The notes below the pieces were generated by a model, which saw nothing but the letters and a program-made list of their open reading frames with translations, was not told the origin of the DNA and ran no database searches. From positions 1 to 64,000 of the forward strand of contig NZ_SOCA01000003.1 of the NCBI RefSeq assembly GCF_004364345.1: a stretch of 64,000 nt of DNA. Reading direction: 5' to 3'. Made by a program: the position numbers and the translations under genes. Below are positions 41,070-49,329 of this stretch, piece by piece. Each line of letters opens with the position of its first letter. Position 1 is the stretch's first letter. This DNA is from Prosthecobacter fusiformis. GTDB lineage: Bacteria; Verrucomicrobiota; Verrucomicrobiia; Verrucomicrobiales; Verrucomicrobiaceae.

Positions 41070-42080
41070 ATGAGCGTATCTGGGCTGCCCTCCCTGGCTG
41101 GATTTCGGTCCGCCATGATCGTCAAACCCAGCTCGCTAGGCGATATCGTCCACACCCTCCCTGCCGTCCAGGCCATCAAGGAAGCACATCCGCAGCTCAA
41201 GCTGCGCTGGCTGGCCAATACGGAATGGACTCCATTGCTCCAGGGTTCACCGCTGCTGGAAGAGGTCATTTCCTTTCCGCGCAAGCAATGCCGCGGCCTG
41301 CCAGGCCTGTTCATCCTGCGGCGCTGGGCTAAAAGCTGGCGCGCCATGCCGCGGGAGGCCCCAGAGATCGTTTTGGATTTCCAGGGTCTGTTTCGCAGCG
41401 GTTATCTCTCCCGTGCACGCGGCTCCCGGCCCGTCATTGGCCTGTCGGATTCACGGGAAGGCGCACGCTTTTTTCACGATCACATCCTTCCTGTAGATGC
41501 GGGGGCGCATGCCGTGGATCGTTACCTGGCCATTCCGCGTGCCTTGGGTATTCCCGTGGATGCTGAAAAGCTCACTTTTCCCCTAGCGCAGGGGCATCAA
41601 CCTGCTGGCTGGCCGGACAGGCAGGACCTCATCGTTGTGCACCCCTGGTCTCGTGGAGAGGGGAAGTCGCTTTCACCAGAGGCCTTGCAGTCCCTTTGTA
41701 CTGCCCTTGCTCCCTTGCCAGTGGTCCTCGTGGGCATGTCCCAGGGCGCAGCCATCCCGCAGGGAGAACACATCACGGATTTCAGCAACCGCACCTCCCT
41801 GGCGGAGCTCATCTGGATCCTGCGTCAGGCACGCTTTGTCATCAGCGTGGACAGCGGCCCCATGCACATCGCCGCAGCGGTGAATGACCGCACCCTGGGC
41901 ATCCATACCTGGAGTGATCCGCGCCAGGTCGGCCCGTACAATCCGCGCGCCTGGGTGTGGAAGGCAGGCCGCATTGCCCATCGTACGGGTTTTCAGCCTC
42001 AGGAATACGGGATGGAAAAACAGGTCACTGAGGCCGATGCCGGAGACATCGCCGCCTTCGTACGCAACTTCCGAGACTAA
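41070..42080 (+). CDS. Glycosyltransferase family 9 (heptosyltransferase-like)
   Basis: The 336-residue protein has the GT9 N-terminal motif MIVKPSSLGDIVHTLPAVQAIKEAHP. Its C-terminal donor-binding region reads VVHPWSRGEGKSL...VLVGM...LAELIWILRQARFVISVDSGPMHIAAAVNDRTLGIHTWSDP. Family members add heptose or other sugars to the lipopolysaccharide inner core at the inner membrane. The start could be 41070 or the ATG at 41115 directly before the conserved region. It pairs with the metallophosphoesterase upstream. Acceptor specificity is unknown. Confidence 0.9.
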   Translation: MSVSGLPSLAGFRSAMIVKPSSLGDIVHTLPAVQAIKEAHPQLKLRWLANTEWTPLLQGSPLLEEVISFPRKQCRGLPGLFILRRWAKSWRAMPREAPEIVLDFQGLFRSGYLSRARGSRPVIGLSDSREGARFFHDHILPVDAGAHAVDRYLAIPRALGIPVDAEKLTFPLAQGHQPAGWPDRQDLIVVHPWSRGEGKSLSPEALQSLCTALAPLPVVLVGMSQGAAIPQGEHITDFSNRTSLAELIWILRQARFVISVDSGPMHIAAAVNDRTLGIHTWSDPRQVGPYNPRAWVWKAGRIAHRTGFQPQEYGMEKQVTEADAGDIAAFVRNFRD

Positions 42081-42156
42081 GCATTGACAAGCGAGGACTG
42101 ATTTCTACACTCGCATTGTAATTCAACTGCATACGGGACCGGGAGGTTATCACTCA

Positions 42157-42396
42157 ATGAGGAACGACGAATCTGAAGAGCCGAGGCGCGGCAGCCCTGC
42201 GCTGCATTCTGAGAAGATCATGACGGACAGGAAGATTTTCTTCCTCGATCTCAAGGAGAACGAGCGTGGCCGTGTCATCAAAATCACCGAGGATGTACGT
42301 GGCCGTCGTGATACCATCATGCTGCCCCTGGAGGCTGCCGATGAGTTCCTCGATGCCCTTCAGCGCATCCTGGAAGTGGAGCGCGACCTGGAGTAG
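42157..42396 (+). CDS. PUR-alpha-like small nucleic-acid-binding protein (DUF3276-like)
   Basis: The 79-residue product has a PUR-repeat-like core: DRKIFFLDLKENERGRVIKITEDVRGRRDTIMLPLEAADEFLDAL. The pattern is strands followed by an amphipathic helix, as in bacterial PUR family single-strand DNA/RNA-binding proteins. A good Shine-Dalgarno (GGGAGG at 42141) is spaced nine bases from the ATG at 42157. An internal ATG at 42220 could also initiate. It probably binds nucleic acid as a dimer. It lies 35 bases upstream of a Ser/Thr kinase gene, which may be incidental. Confidence 0.7.
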   Translation: MRNDESEEPRRGSPALHSEKIMTDRKIFFLDLKENERGRVIKITEDVRGRRDTIMLPLEAADEFLDALQRILEVERDLE

Positions 42397-42431
42397 TCCG
42401 CCTTTGAGCCTGTGACTTCCCCCGCACACCC

Positions 42432-44453
42432 ATGACGGAGGAGGAAATCTTTCATGCCATCCTGAGCCAGGGTGATGCTCAGGAGCGCCAGCGTATCCTG
42501 GCGGAACACTGCCCGGACGATCCGGTTCTGCGTCATCGGGTGGAGGCATTGCTGGACTCGCTGAAGACGGAAAACTTCATGCGCGTGCACCTGGAGCCGC
42601 CCACCACGCCCCTGCCAGTCAAGGAGATGGAGAGTCAGTCCATCGGCCCTTACAAGCTGCTCCAGCAGATCGGGGAAGGGGGATTTGGCACCGTCTGGAT
42701 GGCGGAGCAGACCCATCCAGTGCAGCGGCGCGTGGCTTTGAAAATCATCAAAGCCGGCATGGATACCAAGGAGGTCATTGCCCGGTTTGAGCAGGAGCGG
42801 CAGGCACTTGCCCTCATGGACCACCCGAACATCGCCCGTGTGCTGGATGCCGGGGCCACGGAGACCGGGCGTCCATTTTTTGTCATGGAGCTGGTGCGCG
42901 GTGTCCCCATCACCCGTTTTTGTGATGAGCATCTGCTCACCCCGCAGGCCCGCATCACCCTCTTTACCAAAGTCTGCCGGGCCGTCCAGCACGCCCACAT
43001 GAAGGGCGTCATTCACCGGGACCTGAAGCCCTCCAATATCCTCGTCACCCTCCATGACGGAGTGCCAGTGCCGAAGGTCATTGACTTCGGGATCGCCAAG
43101 GCCATGCAGCAGCGCCTGACAGACAAGACTCTCTTCACCCACTTTGAGCAGATGGTGGGTACGCCTCTTTACATGGCACCGGAGCAGGCCGAACTCAGCG
43201 GCCTGGACATTGATACCCGCTGCGACATCTATGCTCTCGGCGTCCTGCTTTATGAACTGCTCACTGGCCAGACACCCTTTAGCCAGGATGAGCTGATGAA
43301 GGCCGGCTTTGATGAAATGCGCCGCCTCATCCGCGAGCGCGAGCCGAAGAAACCCTCCACCCTTTTAAAAACCCTGGCCGCTGCCACCGCCAGCACCGTG
43401 GCCACCCATCGCCAGAGTGAGACACCGAAGCTCATCGGCCTGCTCAAGGGCGACCTCGACTGGATCGTTATGAAGGCCATGGAAAAGGACCGCCGCCGTC
43501 GTTACGAAACGGCCTCGGCCCTCGCGGATGACCTCCAGCGCCACCTCGATCACGAGCCTGTCCTCGCGCGCCCGCCTAGCACCGTTTACCGTCTGCAAAA
43601 GCTGTTGCAGAAAAACCGCGCAGCCTTCATCACCATCAGCCTCGTTGCCCTGTCTCTGCTTGCCGGGCTGGCCATTTCAACGACGCTTTATGTTAGGCTT
43701 CGGGTTGAAAAGGCCCAGCGTGCCGTGGAGGCCGCCCAGTTCGCCATCATGAGCGGGGAGGATGAATGGATCACCGCCACCATCCGTGAGTGCACTGCTG
43801 CTGGCGTACCCCGGACCTTCATCGGCCTGCTGGAGGGGGAGCAGCACCTCATCCAGGGACGCGTGGAGGATGCCATCCGCACGCTCGAAGACCTCGTCCA
43901 CGAAGCACCCAAAAGCATCCCGGCCCGTGCCCTGCTGGCCACCGCTCATGACCTGGTGGATGATACCCGCAGCTACCACCGTGTGATGGCTACCCTGGCC
44001 GATGCAAAACCCAAGGAGCGTGAGGATTACCTCATCCTGGGCCATGCTCTTAGCCACAGCGATGATGAAAAAGAGCGCCAGCAGGGTGTCGAGTTCATGG
44101 CCCACGCCATTCACCAGATGCGGGATTCCCCCATGGCCCGCGTCCTCCTGGCGGAGGCTCGCACCCGCCTTGCCGTGCACAGCCGCAGCCTCGAAGAAAT
44201 CCAGGAAGCCATTGCCGATATCAATGCCGCCCGTGGCTGGCAGCGCCACGGTATCGCCGTGCTCGCCATCAGTTCCTGGGCTCACGCCGTCGGCGCACAG
44301 ATCGCTGAGGAAAAGAACCGTGCAGATTTGCGTCACTCCTGGTTAGCCGTCGCTAAAACCGACGGTGAGCAACTGGTCACCTTCGACAGCTTTTATGCGG
44401 AGAAATACCTGAAGCTGCAAAAGGAGATCTTTGCACAGATGGGGGTCGATTGA
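42432..44453 (+). CDS. Transmembrane Ser/Thr protein kinase
   Basis: The 673-residue protein has a complete kinase domain (about residues 75-370). It shows the glycine loop IGEGGFGTVWMAEQ, VALKIIKAG, catalytic loop HRDLKPSN, DFGIAK and APEQAE, with a lengthened insert before the last helix, typical of planctomycete/verrucomicrobial kinases. A membrane segment (FITISLVALSLLAGLAISTTLYV, about 400-422) follows. The C-terminal helical repeats (about 440-650) have a TPR-like character and lie outside the cytoplasm. The trigger and targets are unknown. It likely shares a transcript with the PUR-like gene upstream. Confidence 0.93.
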   Translation: MTEEEIFHAILSQGDAQERQRILAEHCPDDPVLRHRVEALLDSLKTENFMRVHLEPPTTPLPVKEMESQSIGPYKLLQQIGEGGFGTVWMAEQTHPVQRRVALKIIKAGMDTKEVIARFEQERQALALMDHPNIARVLDAGATETGRPFFVMELVRGVPITRFCDEHLLTPQARITLFTKVCRAVQHAHMKGVIHRDLKPSNILVTLHDGVPVPKVIDFGIAKAMQQRLTDKTLFTHFEQMVGTPLYMAPEQAELSGLDIDTRCDIYALGVLLYELLTGQTPFSQDELMKAGFDEMRRLIREREPKKPSTLLKTLAAATASTVATHRQSETPKLIGLLKGDLDWIVMKAMEKDRRRRYETASALADDLQRHLDHEPVLARPPSTVYRLQKLLQKNRAAFITISLVALSLLAGLAISTTLYVRLRVEKAQRAVEAAQFAIMSGEDEWITATIRECTAAGVPRTFIGLLEGEQHLIQGRVEDAIRTLEDLVHEAPKSIPARALLATAHDLVDDTRSYHRVMATLADAKPKEREDYLILGHALSHSDDEKERQQGVEFMAHAIHQMRDSPMARVLLAEARTRLAVHSRSLEEIQEAIADINAARGWQRHGIAVLAISSWAHAVGAQIAEEKNRADLRHSWLAVAKTDGEQLVTFDSFYAEKYLKLQKEIFAQMGVD

Positions 44454-44495
44454 CGTTCTCTAGCGAATCAATCATGGGGTTTTGGCTCCGAAGGG

Positions 44496-45473
44496 TCAGG
44501 CGATTTTCAGTGTTGTATTCGCCTGGCACAGTTCATCATGAATGATGCGGATGGCATCGGCGGTAGGATGGACAGTTTCACTTCCAAGTTGTTCCAGGAA
44601 ACGGCAGGCGGCGAAACCTCGGGCCTTTTCTTCATAGGCGGCGATCCAGCGGTTACGGGCAGGCAGGTGCTCAGGCTTCACTGGCCAGTAACCAGGCCGG
44701 GGACGGATGTGTTCGCGGATGCCGATGCGCCAGGGTTTGGGGCTGAGTCGGGCACGGAAGCAGTGCTGGTTGCGACACATGCGGACATAAACGGGGTCAG
44801 TATCCAGTGCCTGGAAGAAATCCTGAACGGCCTCATCCCGCGCACCGAAGGTTGCATGCATCACGAGAATCCGCAGGCCTTTGGGGGTCTCATACACGCG
44901 CAAGTGCCAGTCCGGATGTTTACGGGAAAACTGACGGATGCGTTCATGCGCTCGCTCTCGGGTTCCTCCTTTGATTTTTTCATAGGCCCGAAAAAGCGCC
45001 AGGGCCAGGGGGGATCCCACCACCAATGAAACCAGAAGGCTGACCACCCCTGCCATCACCGACCATTGCCATACACCGAGCCCGGCTGAGAGGGCAACGA
45101 GGACCAGATAAACCGTGCAACTCAGGTTCATCGGTACGCTTTCGCCATAGTCCACATCTGCAAAGAGCACGTCGGGTGTGTTCAGGCAGCGGGCACCGTA
45201 GAGGTTACGGGTGATGACGGCCTCGCCATGACGGGCCAGGATTTCCTCCCGGATAGGCACGCCCTCTGCACCATTGTAAGCCAGTTTAGGCTCGTATTTT
45301 TCCACCATCTCCCCAGCGGCGATTTCACGCAGGGCAGCCATGGCCCGTTCATCGGCCAGGGCCTGCGCCTCCTCCTGACTGACGTCTGACCAGCCGAACC
45401 GGCGCACAGTGACCTGATGGTCATCCACACGTGCTTTGACCCGGCCTTCGGCCCAGAATTCGGGGACAATCAT
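44496..45473 (-). CDS. Conserved membrane protein of unknown function
   Basis: The 325-residue protein has two adjacent hydrophobic segments (about residues 118-165: CTVYLVLVALSAGLGVWQW and VVSLLVSLVVGSPLALALF). They are flanked by soluble parts. The C-terminal half has a distinctive MCRNQHCFRARLSPKPWRIGIREHIRPRPGYWP stretch followed by FLEQLGSETVHPTADAIRIIHDEL. The Cys-rich RLSPKPWR motif suggests an enzymatic or metal-binding site, but I do not recognise the family. Its promoter side carries one copy of the 39-bp direct repeat. Function unassigned. Confidence 0.7.
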   Translation of the reverse strand: MIVPEFWAEGRVKARVDDHQVTVRRFGWSDVSQEEAQALADERAMAALREIAAGEMVEKYEPKLAYNGAEGVPIREEILARHGEAVITRNLYGARCLNTPDVLFADVDYGESVPMNLSCTVYLVLVALSAGLGVWQWSVMAGVVSLLVSLVVGSPLALALFRAYEKIKGGTRERAHERIRQFSRKHPDWHLRVYETPKGLRILVMHATFGARDEAVQDFFQALDTDPVYVRMCRNQHCFRARLSPKPWRIGIREHIRPRPGYWPVKPEHLPARNRWIAAYEEKARGFAACRFLEQLGSETVHPTADAIRIIHDELCQANTTLKIA

Positions 45474-45501
45474 ACTATGACCATGAAAAGCGCCATTGTG
45501 C

Positions 45502-45540
45502 CTGTCAAAACATCATTCCTTTGCACGCAGCACGCTTTGC
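45502..45540. repeat. 39-bp direct repeat, left copy
   Basis: This 39-base segment is identical to 46901-46939. It lies 28 bases upstream of the minus-strand membrane-protein gene and five bases beyond the 3' end of the AAA/DUF4143 gene. Flanking similarity is weak, so the exact repeat boundary is sharp. Confidence 0.95.
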
Positions 45541-45545
45541 TATGG

Positions 45546-46745
45546 TTAAAGCAAATCCAGTTTGAACTCCTCTCGAAGCTGGATAGCCAACTCCGGTAGC
45601 TGGCTCAGCCCGATTGCTCGTATAGGGTCATCCGGCCCTGCCAGCGGATAATCACGATCCCCCATGTAGATGGCATAAAGCCGGGCAGGTTTTAAATCAG
45701 CCATCACCGACTTCATGGAGGCCGTCATTGTAGGTGGGGCATACTTGATTTCAAACCCGATGAGTCCTAAGGGAGTTTCGATGACCAGATCTAGCTCTGC
45801 TCCAGAATGGACTCCATAATGGGAGCATCTGTCTTCGTAAACACCTAACAGGCGAATGATCTGGTCAATCACAAATGCCTCCCAAGATCCTCCCATTTTG
45901 GGATGAGACTGTAAAGTTGCCAGAGAGTCGATGCCTAAAAGCACATGCGGCAGTCCGCTGTCACGAAACAGTAGTTTGGGGGCTTTACGAAGACGTTTGC
46001 CGACATTGACATAATACGGCGGCAGCAGGCGCACATGGAACAGTCTCCAAAACAGGTCCATGTAGCGGCCTATGGTTCGCGGTGTGGTGCCCACTATTTG
46101 AGCCAGTTCGGATTCATTCCAAATCTGGCCGTTGTAATGGGCAAGCCCCATGGACATTCGTTGCAGTTGCAGAGCGTCAAGCCGGGTGTCCACCAATTGG
46201 TGCAGATCTCCCTCTAAAACTTGGCGCAAATACTGTCTGCGCCATCGCAGCGATACTGCATCCGTATCCGCGAGGAATGACGGCGGGAATCCTCCCCGCA
46301 ACCATAGCTTGGTTATATCAGCATCATTGAGTTCGTGAATTCCAAAGCCCCCCATTTCTATTGTATTGATCCTTCCAGCCAGGGATTCTCCTGCTGTTTT
46401 ACGAAGAGGAAGAGCTACACTGCCTGTCAAAACAAAGCGTGCGGGTGAACCAGGGCGGTCCGCAAGGACGCGGAGCACAGGCATCAGTTCAGGCATTCGC
46501 TGGGCTTCATCAATAATCACGAGACCTCGCATTTCACCCAGAACAGATTGGGGATGAAGCCGCAGCCGGGTTTCATCCACCATGTCTTCCAAATCAAAAA
46601 ACTGCCCAGAAGGAGCACCCAGCAGTTTAACGAGATGAGACTTGCCACACTGTCTCGGGCCTAAAATCAGCGTCACTGGCCATTCTCGCACAGAAGCTTC
46701 TATAACCTCTCTCAATTGCGCGCGCGGTATAGCTGGGAAAGTCAT
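45546..46745 (-). CDS. AAA ATPase with DUF4143 domain
   Basis: The 399-residue protein has the Walker A ILGPRQCGKSHLVKLL, Walker B LVIIDEAQRMPEL, sensor-like FVLTGS, and the family RGGFPPSFLADTD stretch. A C-terminal DUF4143 with the restriction-like motif HYGVHSGAELDLVIETPLGLIGFEIKYAPP (a D...ExK core) follows. This family is common, often acquired, and of uncertain role; nuclease or toxin-related functions have been proposed. It contains lower-GC stretches than its neighbours and sits between perfect direct repeats, which suggests recent acquisition. Confidence 0.9.
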   Translation of the reverse strand: MTFPAIPRAQLREVIEASVREWPVTLILGPRQCGKSHLVKLLGAPSGQFFDLEDMVDETRLRLHPQSVLGEMRGLVIIDEAQRMPELMPVLRVLADRPGSPARFVLTGSVALPLRKTAGESLAGRINTIEMGGFGIHELNDADITKLWLRGGFPPSFLADTDAVSLRWRRQYLRQVLEGDLHQLVDTRLDALQLQRMSMGLAHYNGQIWNESELAQIVGTTPRTIGRYMDLFWRLFHVRLLPPYYVNVGKRLRKAPKLLFRDSGLPHVLLGIDSLATLQSHPKMGGSWEAFVIDQIIRLLGVYEDRCSHYGVHSGAELDLVIETPLGLIGFEIKYAPPTMTASMKSVMADLKPARLYAIYMGDRDYPLAGPDDPIRAIGLSQLPELAIQLREEFKLDLL

Positions 46746-46900
46746 CCTTGAAATTTGATCTCACAAGTATCAATTTTCAAGGCAAATGCCTTCAAAATCA
46801 CCAATGTGAGTTAAAATGACCTCTCCTTTCAAGGATCGGCGTTCCGGTGGGAAACTGCATGAGGTTCTTGATGACGACGATTAGCAAACGCCCCTTTCAT

Positions 46901-46939
46901 CTGTCAAAACATCATTCCTTTGCACGCAGCACGCTTTGC
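46901..46939. repeat. 39-bp direct repeat, right copy
   Basis: Identical to 45502-45540. It ends 18 bases before the hemC start codon and includes TTGCAC and other promoter-like words, so it probably carries part of the hemC promoter. Confidence 0.95.
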
Positions 46940-46957
46940 GGGCAAACATGGGGTAGA

Positions 46958-47902
46958 ATGTCCCAACCCACTCTTACTCTCGGCACCCGTGGCAGCGAAC
47001 TGGCCCTCACGCAGACGCGCATGGTCACGGAGGCGCTGCAAGCGGCTCACACGCAACTGAACGTGGTGCGCCAGATCATCCAGACCAGCGGCGACAAGCG
47101 CCAGGACCTGCGGTTTTCCGAATTCAACGTAGTGGCCCATGTGGACAAGGGCATCTTCATCAAGGAACTCGAAATCGCTTTGGAAAATAGCGAGATCGAT
47201 GCCGCCGTACATAGCCTGAAGGATGTGCCTTCGGATCTGGCCACAGGTTTTGTCATCGCTGCTGTATTGCCGCGTGCTGCGATTGAAGATGTGCTCATCA
47301 CCCGCGAGGCCTGCACTTTAGAAACCCTGCCTCAGGGTGCCCGGGTGGGCACCAGCAGTGTGCGCCGCGCGGCTCAGCTCAAGTGGCTGCGGCCGGATGT
47401 GGAGATCGTCGAGATCCGTGGGAATGTGCCGACACGAGTGAAAAAGGTGCTGGGAGATCAGCCTCTGGATGCCGTGCTTCTGGCCGCTGCCGGCCTGATG
47501 CGCCTGGGCCTCATGGAGGGGGACCGTATCCTGATTGAGGGGCAAACGCTCAGCGCATTGACGCTCGACCCCGTGACTTTTCTACCGGCTGCAGGGCAGG
47601 GGGCTATCGCTATCGAATGCCGTTCTGGGGATGAGGTGTCTATTCAAGCGGTACGTGCATTGAATGATGCTGAAACCGAAGCGCGGGTGACGGTGGAGCG
47701 TGAGTTTTTGCGCCTGCTCGGGGCTGGATGCCAGACTCCTGTGGGCGCTCATACCTGGGTGAACGGGGACCAGATGACCATGGCAGTGCGGGTCTTTAAT
47801 GAAGCAGATCTTTCCGTGGCTCCTGTGGAATTGGAGGCCACTGGCCCGGTGAGTGATCCCAAGGCTCTGGCGGCAGAGCTGGCCAAACAGGTGCTGGGAT
47901 AA
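46958..47902 (+). CDS. hemC: Porphobilinogen deaminase
   Basis: The 314-residue protein starts TLTLGTRGSELALTQ and contains VHSLKDVPSDLATGF, GTSSVRRAAQLKWLRPD, RGNVPTRVKK and the dipyrromethane-cofactor Cys258 in LGAGCQTPVGAH. It polymerises four porphobilinogens to hydroxymethylbilane in haem synthesis. The start at 46958 is chosen because homology begins here; the longer frame to 46847 would translate the direct repeat. Its promoter appears to be shared with the inserted repeat. No other haem gene is adjacent. Confidence 0.95.
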   Translation: MSQPTLTLGTRGSELALTQTRMVTEALQAAHTQLNVVRQIIQTSGDKRQDLRFSEFNVVAHVDKGIFIKELEIALENSEIDAAVHSLKDVPSDLATGFVIAAVLPRAAIEDVLITREACTLETLPQGARVGTSSVRRAAQLKWLRPDVEIVEIRGNVPTRVKKVLGDQPLDAVLLAAAGLMRLGLMEGDRILIEGQTLSALTLDPVTFLPAAGQGAIAIECRSGDEVSIQAVRALNDAETEARVTVEREFLRLLGAGCQTPVGAHTWVNGDQMTMAVRVFNEADLSVAPVELEATGPVSDPKALAAELAKQVLG

Positions 47903-47920
47903 GTGGCAGGCCCGAAGCTA

Positions 47921-49201
47921 TCAATAGACAATTTGAACCTCGTCACCCACACCGACGAGGCCGAAGAATTTCTTCGCTTTTTCATACGGCAGCCGGATGC
48001 AGCCATGGGAGGCGGGGCGGCCGGTGACGTAGCCGCTATGCAGGCCGATGGCGCTGCAATTCAGACGCATGAAAAAGGGCATGGACACATGATAGAGAGT
48101 CGAGGTCCAAGCACGATGTTTGTCGGTGATGACATACCGACCTGCCGGGGTATCGAAGCCTTCCCGGCCCGTGGAAACCAGACAACTGTCGATGATCTTG
48201 CCTTCCTGTGTCACCCAGGCGCGTTGCTGGGTCAGGTTGACGGTCACGAGGATTTGGGGTTCGGACTCTGGCTGGCGCCCCAGGATGATGCGCATCAGGA
48301 AAAGGTATCCCTGCGTGGCGGCGAAGTTAATGGGATAGCGTTTATAACGGGTGGTGCAGAAGCTGGCTTTGGCCCCGGCCCGAATGAGTTCCGCTGCACC
48401 CTCCACATCCCCACGCGCTGCACAGGCCATGAGGGGGGTCACGCCCCGATCATTCTCCAGGGAATGTTTCAGGTCCTTGATCATGACCCGCTCAAGCACC
48501 GATCTGGAGACAGGGGAGGCAAAGCGTGTGTTAGGATCCACACCAGCAGCGGTCAGTGCCCGGAGGATGTCAGAGCCACGGCGAAGAGAGGCCAGGACAA
48601 TGGGGGGCTGCTTTTCGAAATTCATCTGGGTCGGGTCAGCACCTCCATAAAGAAGTGCGCGGACAGTTTCAGGTGAAGCATGACGGATGGCCGCACACAG
48701 GGGGGTATCTCCACCGGGGGTTACTTCCGTGGCACTGGCACCCTGGGAAATGAGCTGGCTGATCCATTCTGCATCGTCCTGAAGAACGGCCATATACAGC
48801 AGTGGCAGGCCGCCGGTATCTGGGATGTCGGTGCGAAAGCGGGCGGCCACGTCATCCACCAGCGGTTGCCATTCCCAAGGCTTGGCTGGAACTGGAGCGG
48901 GGAGAGGTACTGCTTTCGTGGCGACGGGCATTGCATTCGCAGGAGGTGCAATGGGGGCCAGCTTGGGCTCATCCGGCTTTGGCAGGACTTTGGGCGCAGC
49001 TTTGACCTGCGGCTTCGGTTCGGGATTGAACAGAGTCTGTGTCTGCACCGCAGGATTCAGCGTCAGGGAAGCCAATGTCTGGGTGGTTTTGAGATCGGGC
49101 TGGCTCAAGATCACAATCATCCCTGCGCCTACGGCTGTACCCACGGTAGCGGGTAATAACCAAGCGAAAAGACTTTGAATCCAACTGGATTTTCTGACCA
49201 T
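47921..49201 (-). CDS. Ankyrin-repeat L,D-transpeptidase (YkuD) fusion
   Basis: The protein (426 residues from 49201) has an N-terminal membrane segment (LFAWLLPATVGTAVGAGMIVILS), then a Pro/Ala/Lys-rich stalk (about residues 60-110). Ankyrin-like repeats follow (GGLPLLYMAVLQDDAEWISQLISQGA, GDTPLCAAIRHASPETVRALLYGGA and VTPLMACAARGDVEGAAELIRAGA). The C-terminal YkuD domain has the catalytic signature HSGYVTGRPASHGCIRLP, with Cys in SHGC. It likely cross-links peptidoglycan or attaches proteins in the periplasm, with ankyrins as a partner-binding module. The longer frame to 49294 starts at TTG and adds no conserved sequence. Confidence 0.9.
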   Translation of the reverse strand: MVRKSSWIQSLFAWLLPATVGTAVGAGMIVILSQPDLKTTQTLASLTLNPAVQTQTLFNPEPKPQVKAAPKVLPKPDEPKLAPIAPPANAMPVATKAVPLPAPVPAKPWEWQPLVDDVAARFRTDIPDTGGLPLLYMAVLQDDAEWISQLISQGASATEVTPGGDTPLCAAIRHASPETVRALLYGGADPTQMNFEKQPPIVLASLRRGSDILRALTAAGVDPNTRFASPVSRSVLERVMIKDLKHSLENDRGVTPLMACAARGDVEGAAELIRAGAKASFCTTRYKRYPINFAATQGYLFLMRIILGRQPESEPQILVTVNLTQQRAWVTQEGKIIDSCLVSTGREGFDTPAGRYVITDKHRAWTSTLYHVSMPFFMRLNCSAIGLHSGYVTGRPASHGCIRLPYEKAKKFFGLVGVGDEVQIVY

Positions 49202-49329
49202 CGGGGAGCAATGCTTAGCGGGCTTAGACGTACTGTCGAGCGGCGTTTTCGTAGTAGCGCGAACCCTGCCATCCTTGCAACGCAGATTTGCCAATCCAAC
49301 CTCCCAATCCTCTTGTTAATCTAGTCATT

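Larger units (their letters stand above)
45541..46939. mobile_element. Inserted AAA/DUF4143 cassette bounded by direct repeats
   Basis: The segment between the repeats plus one repeat copy is about 1.4 kb and carries a single complete gene. Recombination between the copies would leave one 39-bp repeat joining the divergent promoters of the membrane gene and hemC. No transposase, integrase or terminal inverted repeats are visible, so mobilisation would depend on outside factors or homologous recombination. Confidence 0.45.

Noticed and set aside
45502-46939. Insertion sequence or integron cassette explanation for the direct repeats
   Set aside because: There is no transposase, no terminal inverted repeats and no attC-like folded site; the internal gene is an AAA/DUF4143 protein, not a recombinase.
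46847-46957. Upstream in-frame extension of hemC
   Set aside because: It would translate the 39-bp direct repeat and has no conserved residues. The hydroxymethylbilane synthase homology starts at 46958.
47903-48676. 257-codon plus-strand frame opposite the transpeptidase
   Set aside because: It overlaps the conserved SHGC catalytic region read on the minus strand and has no features of its own.
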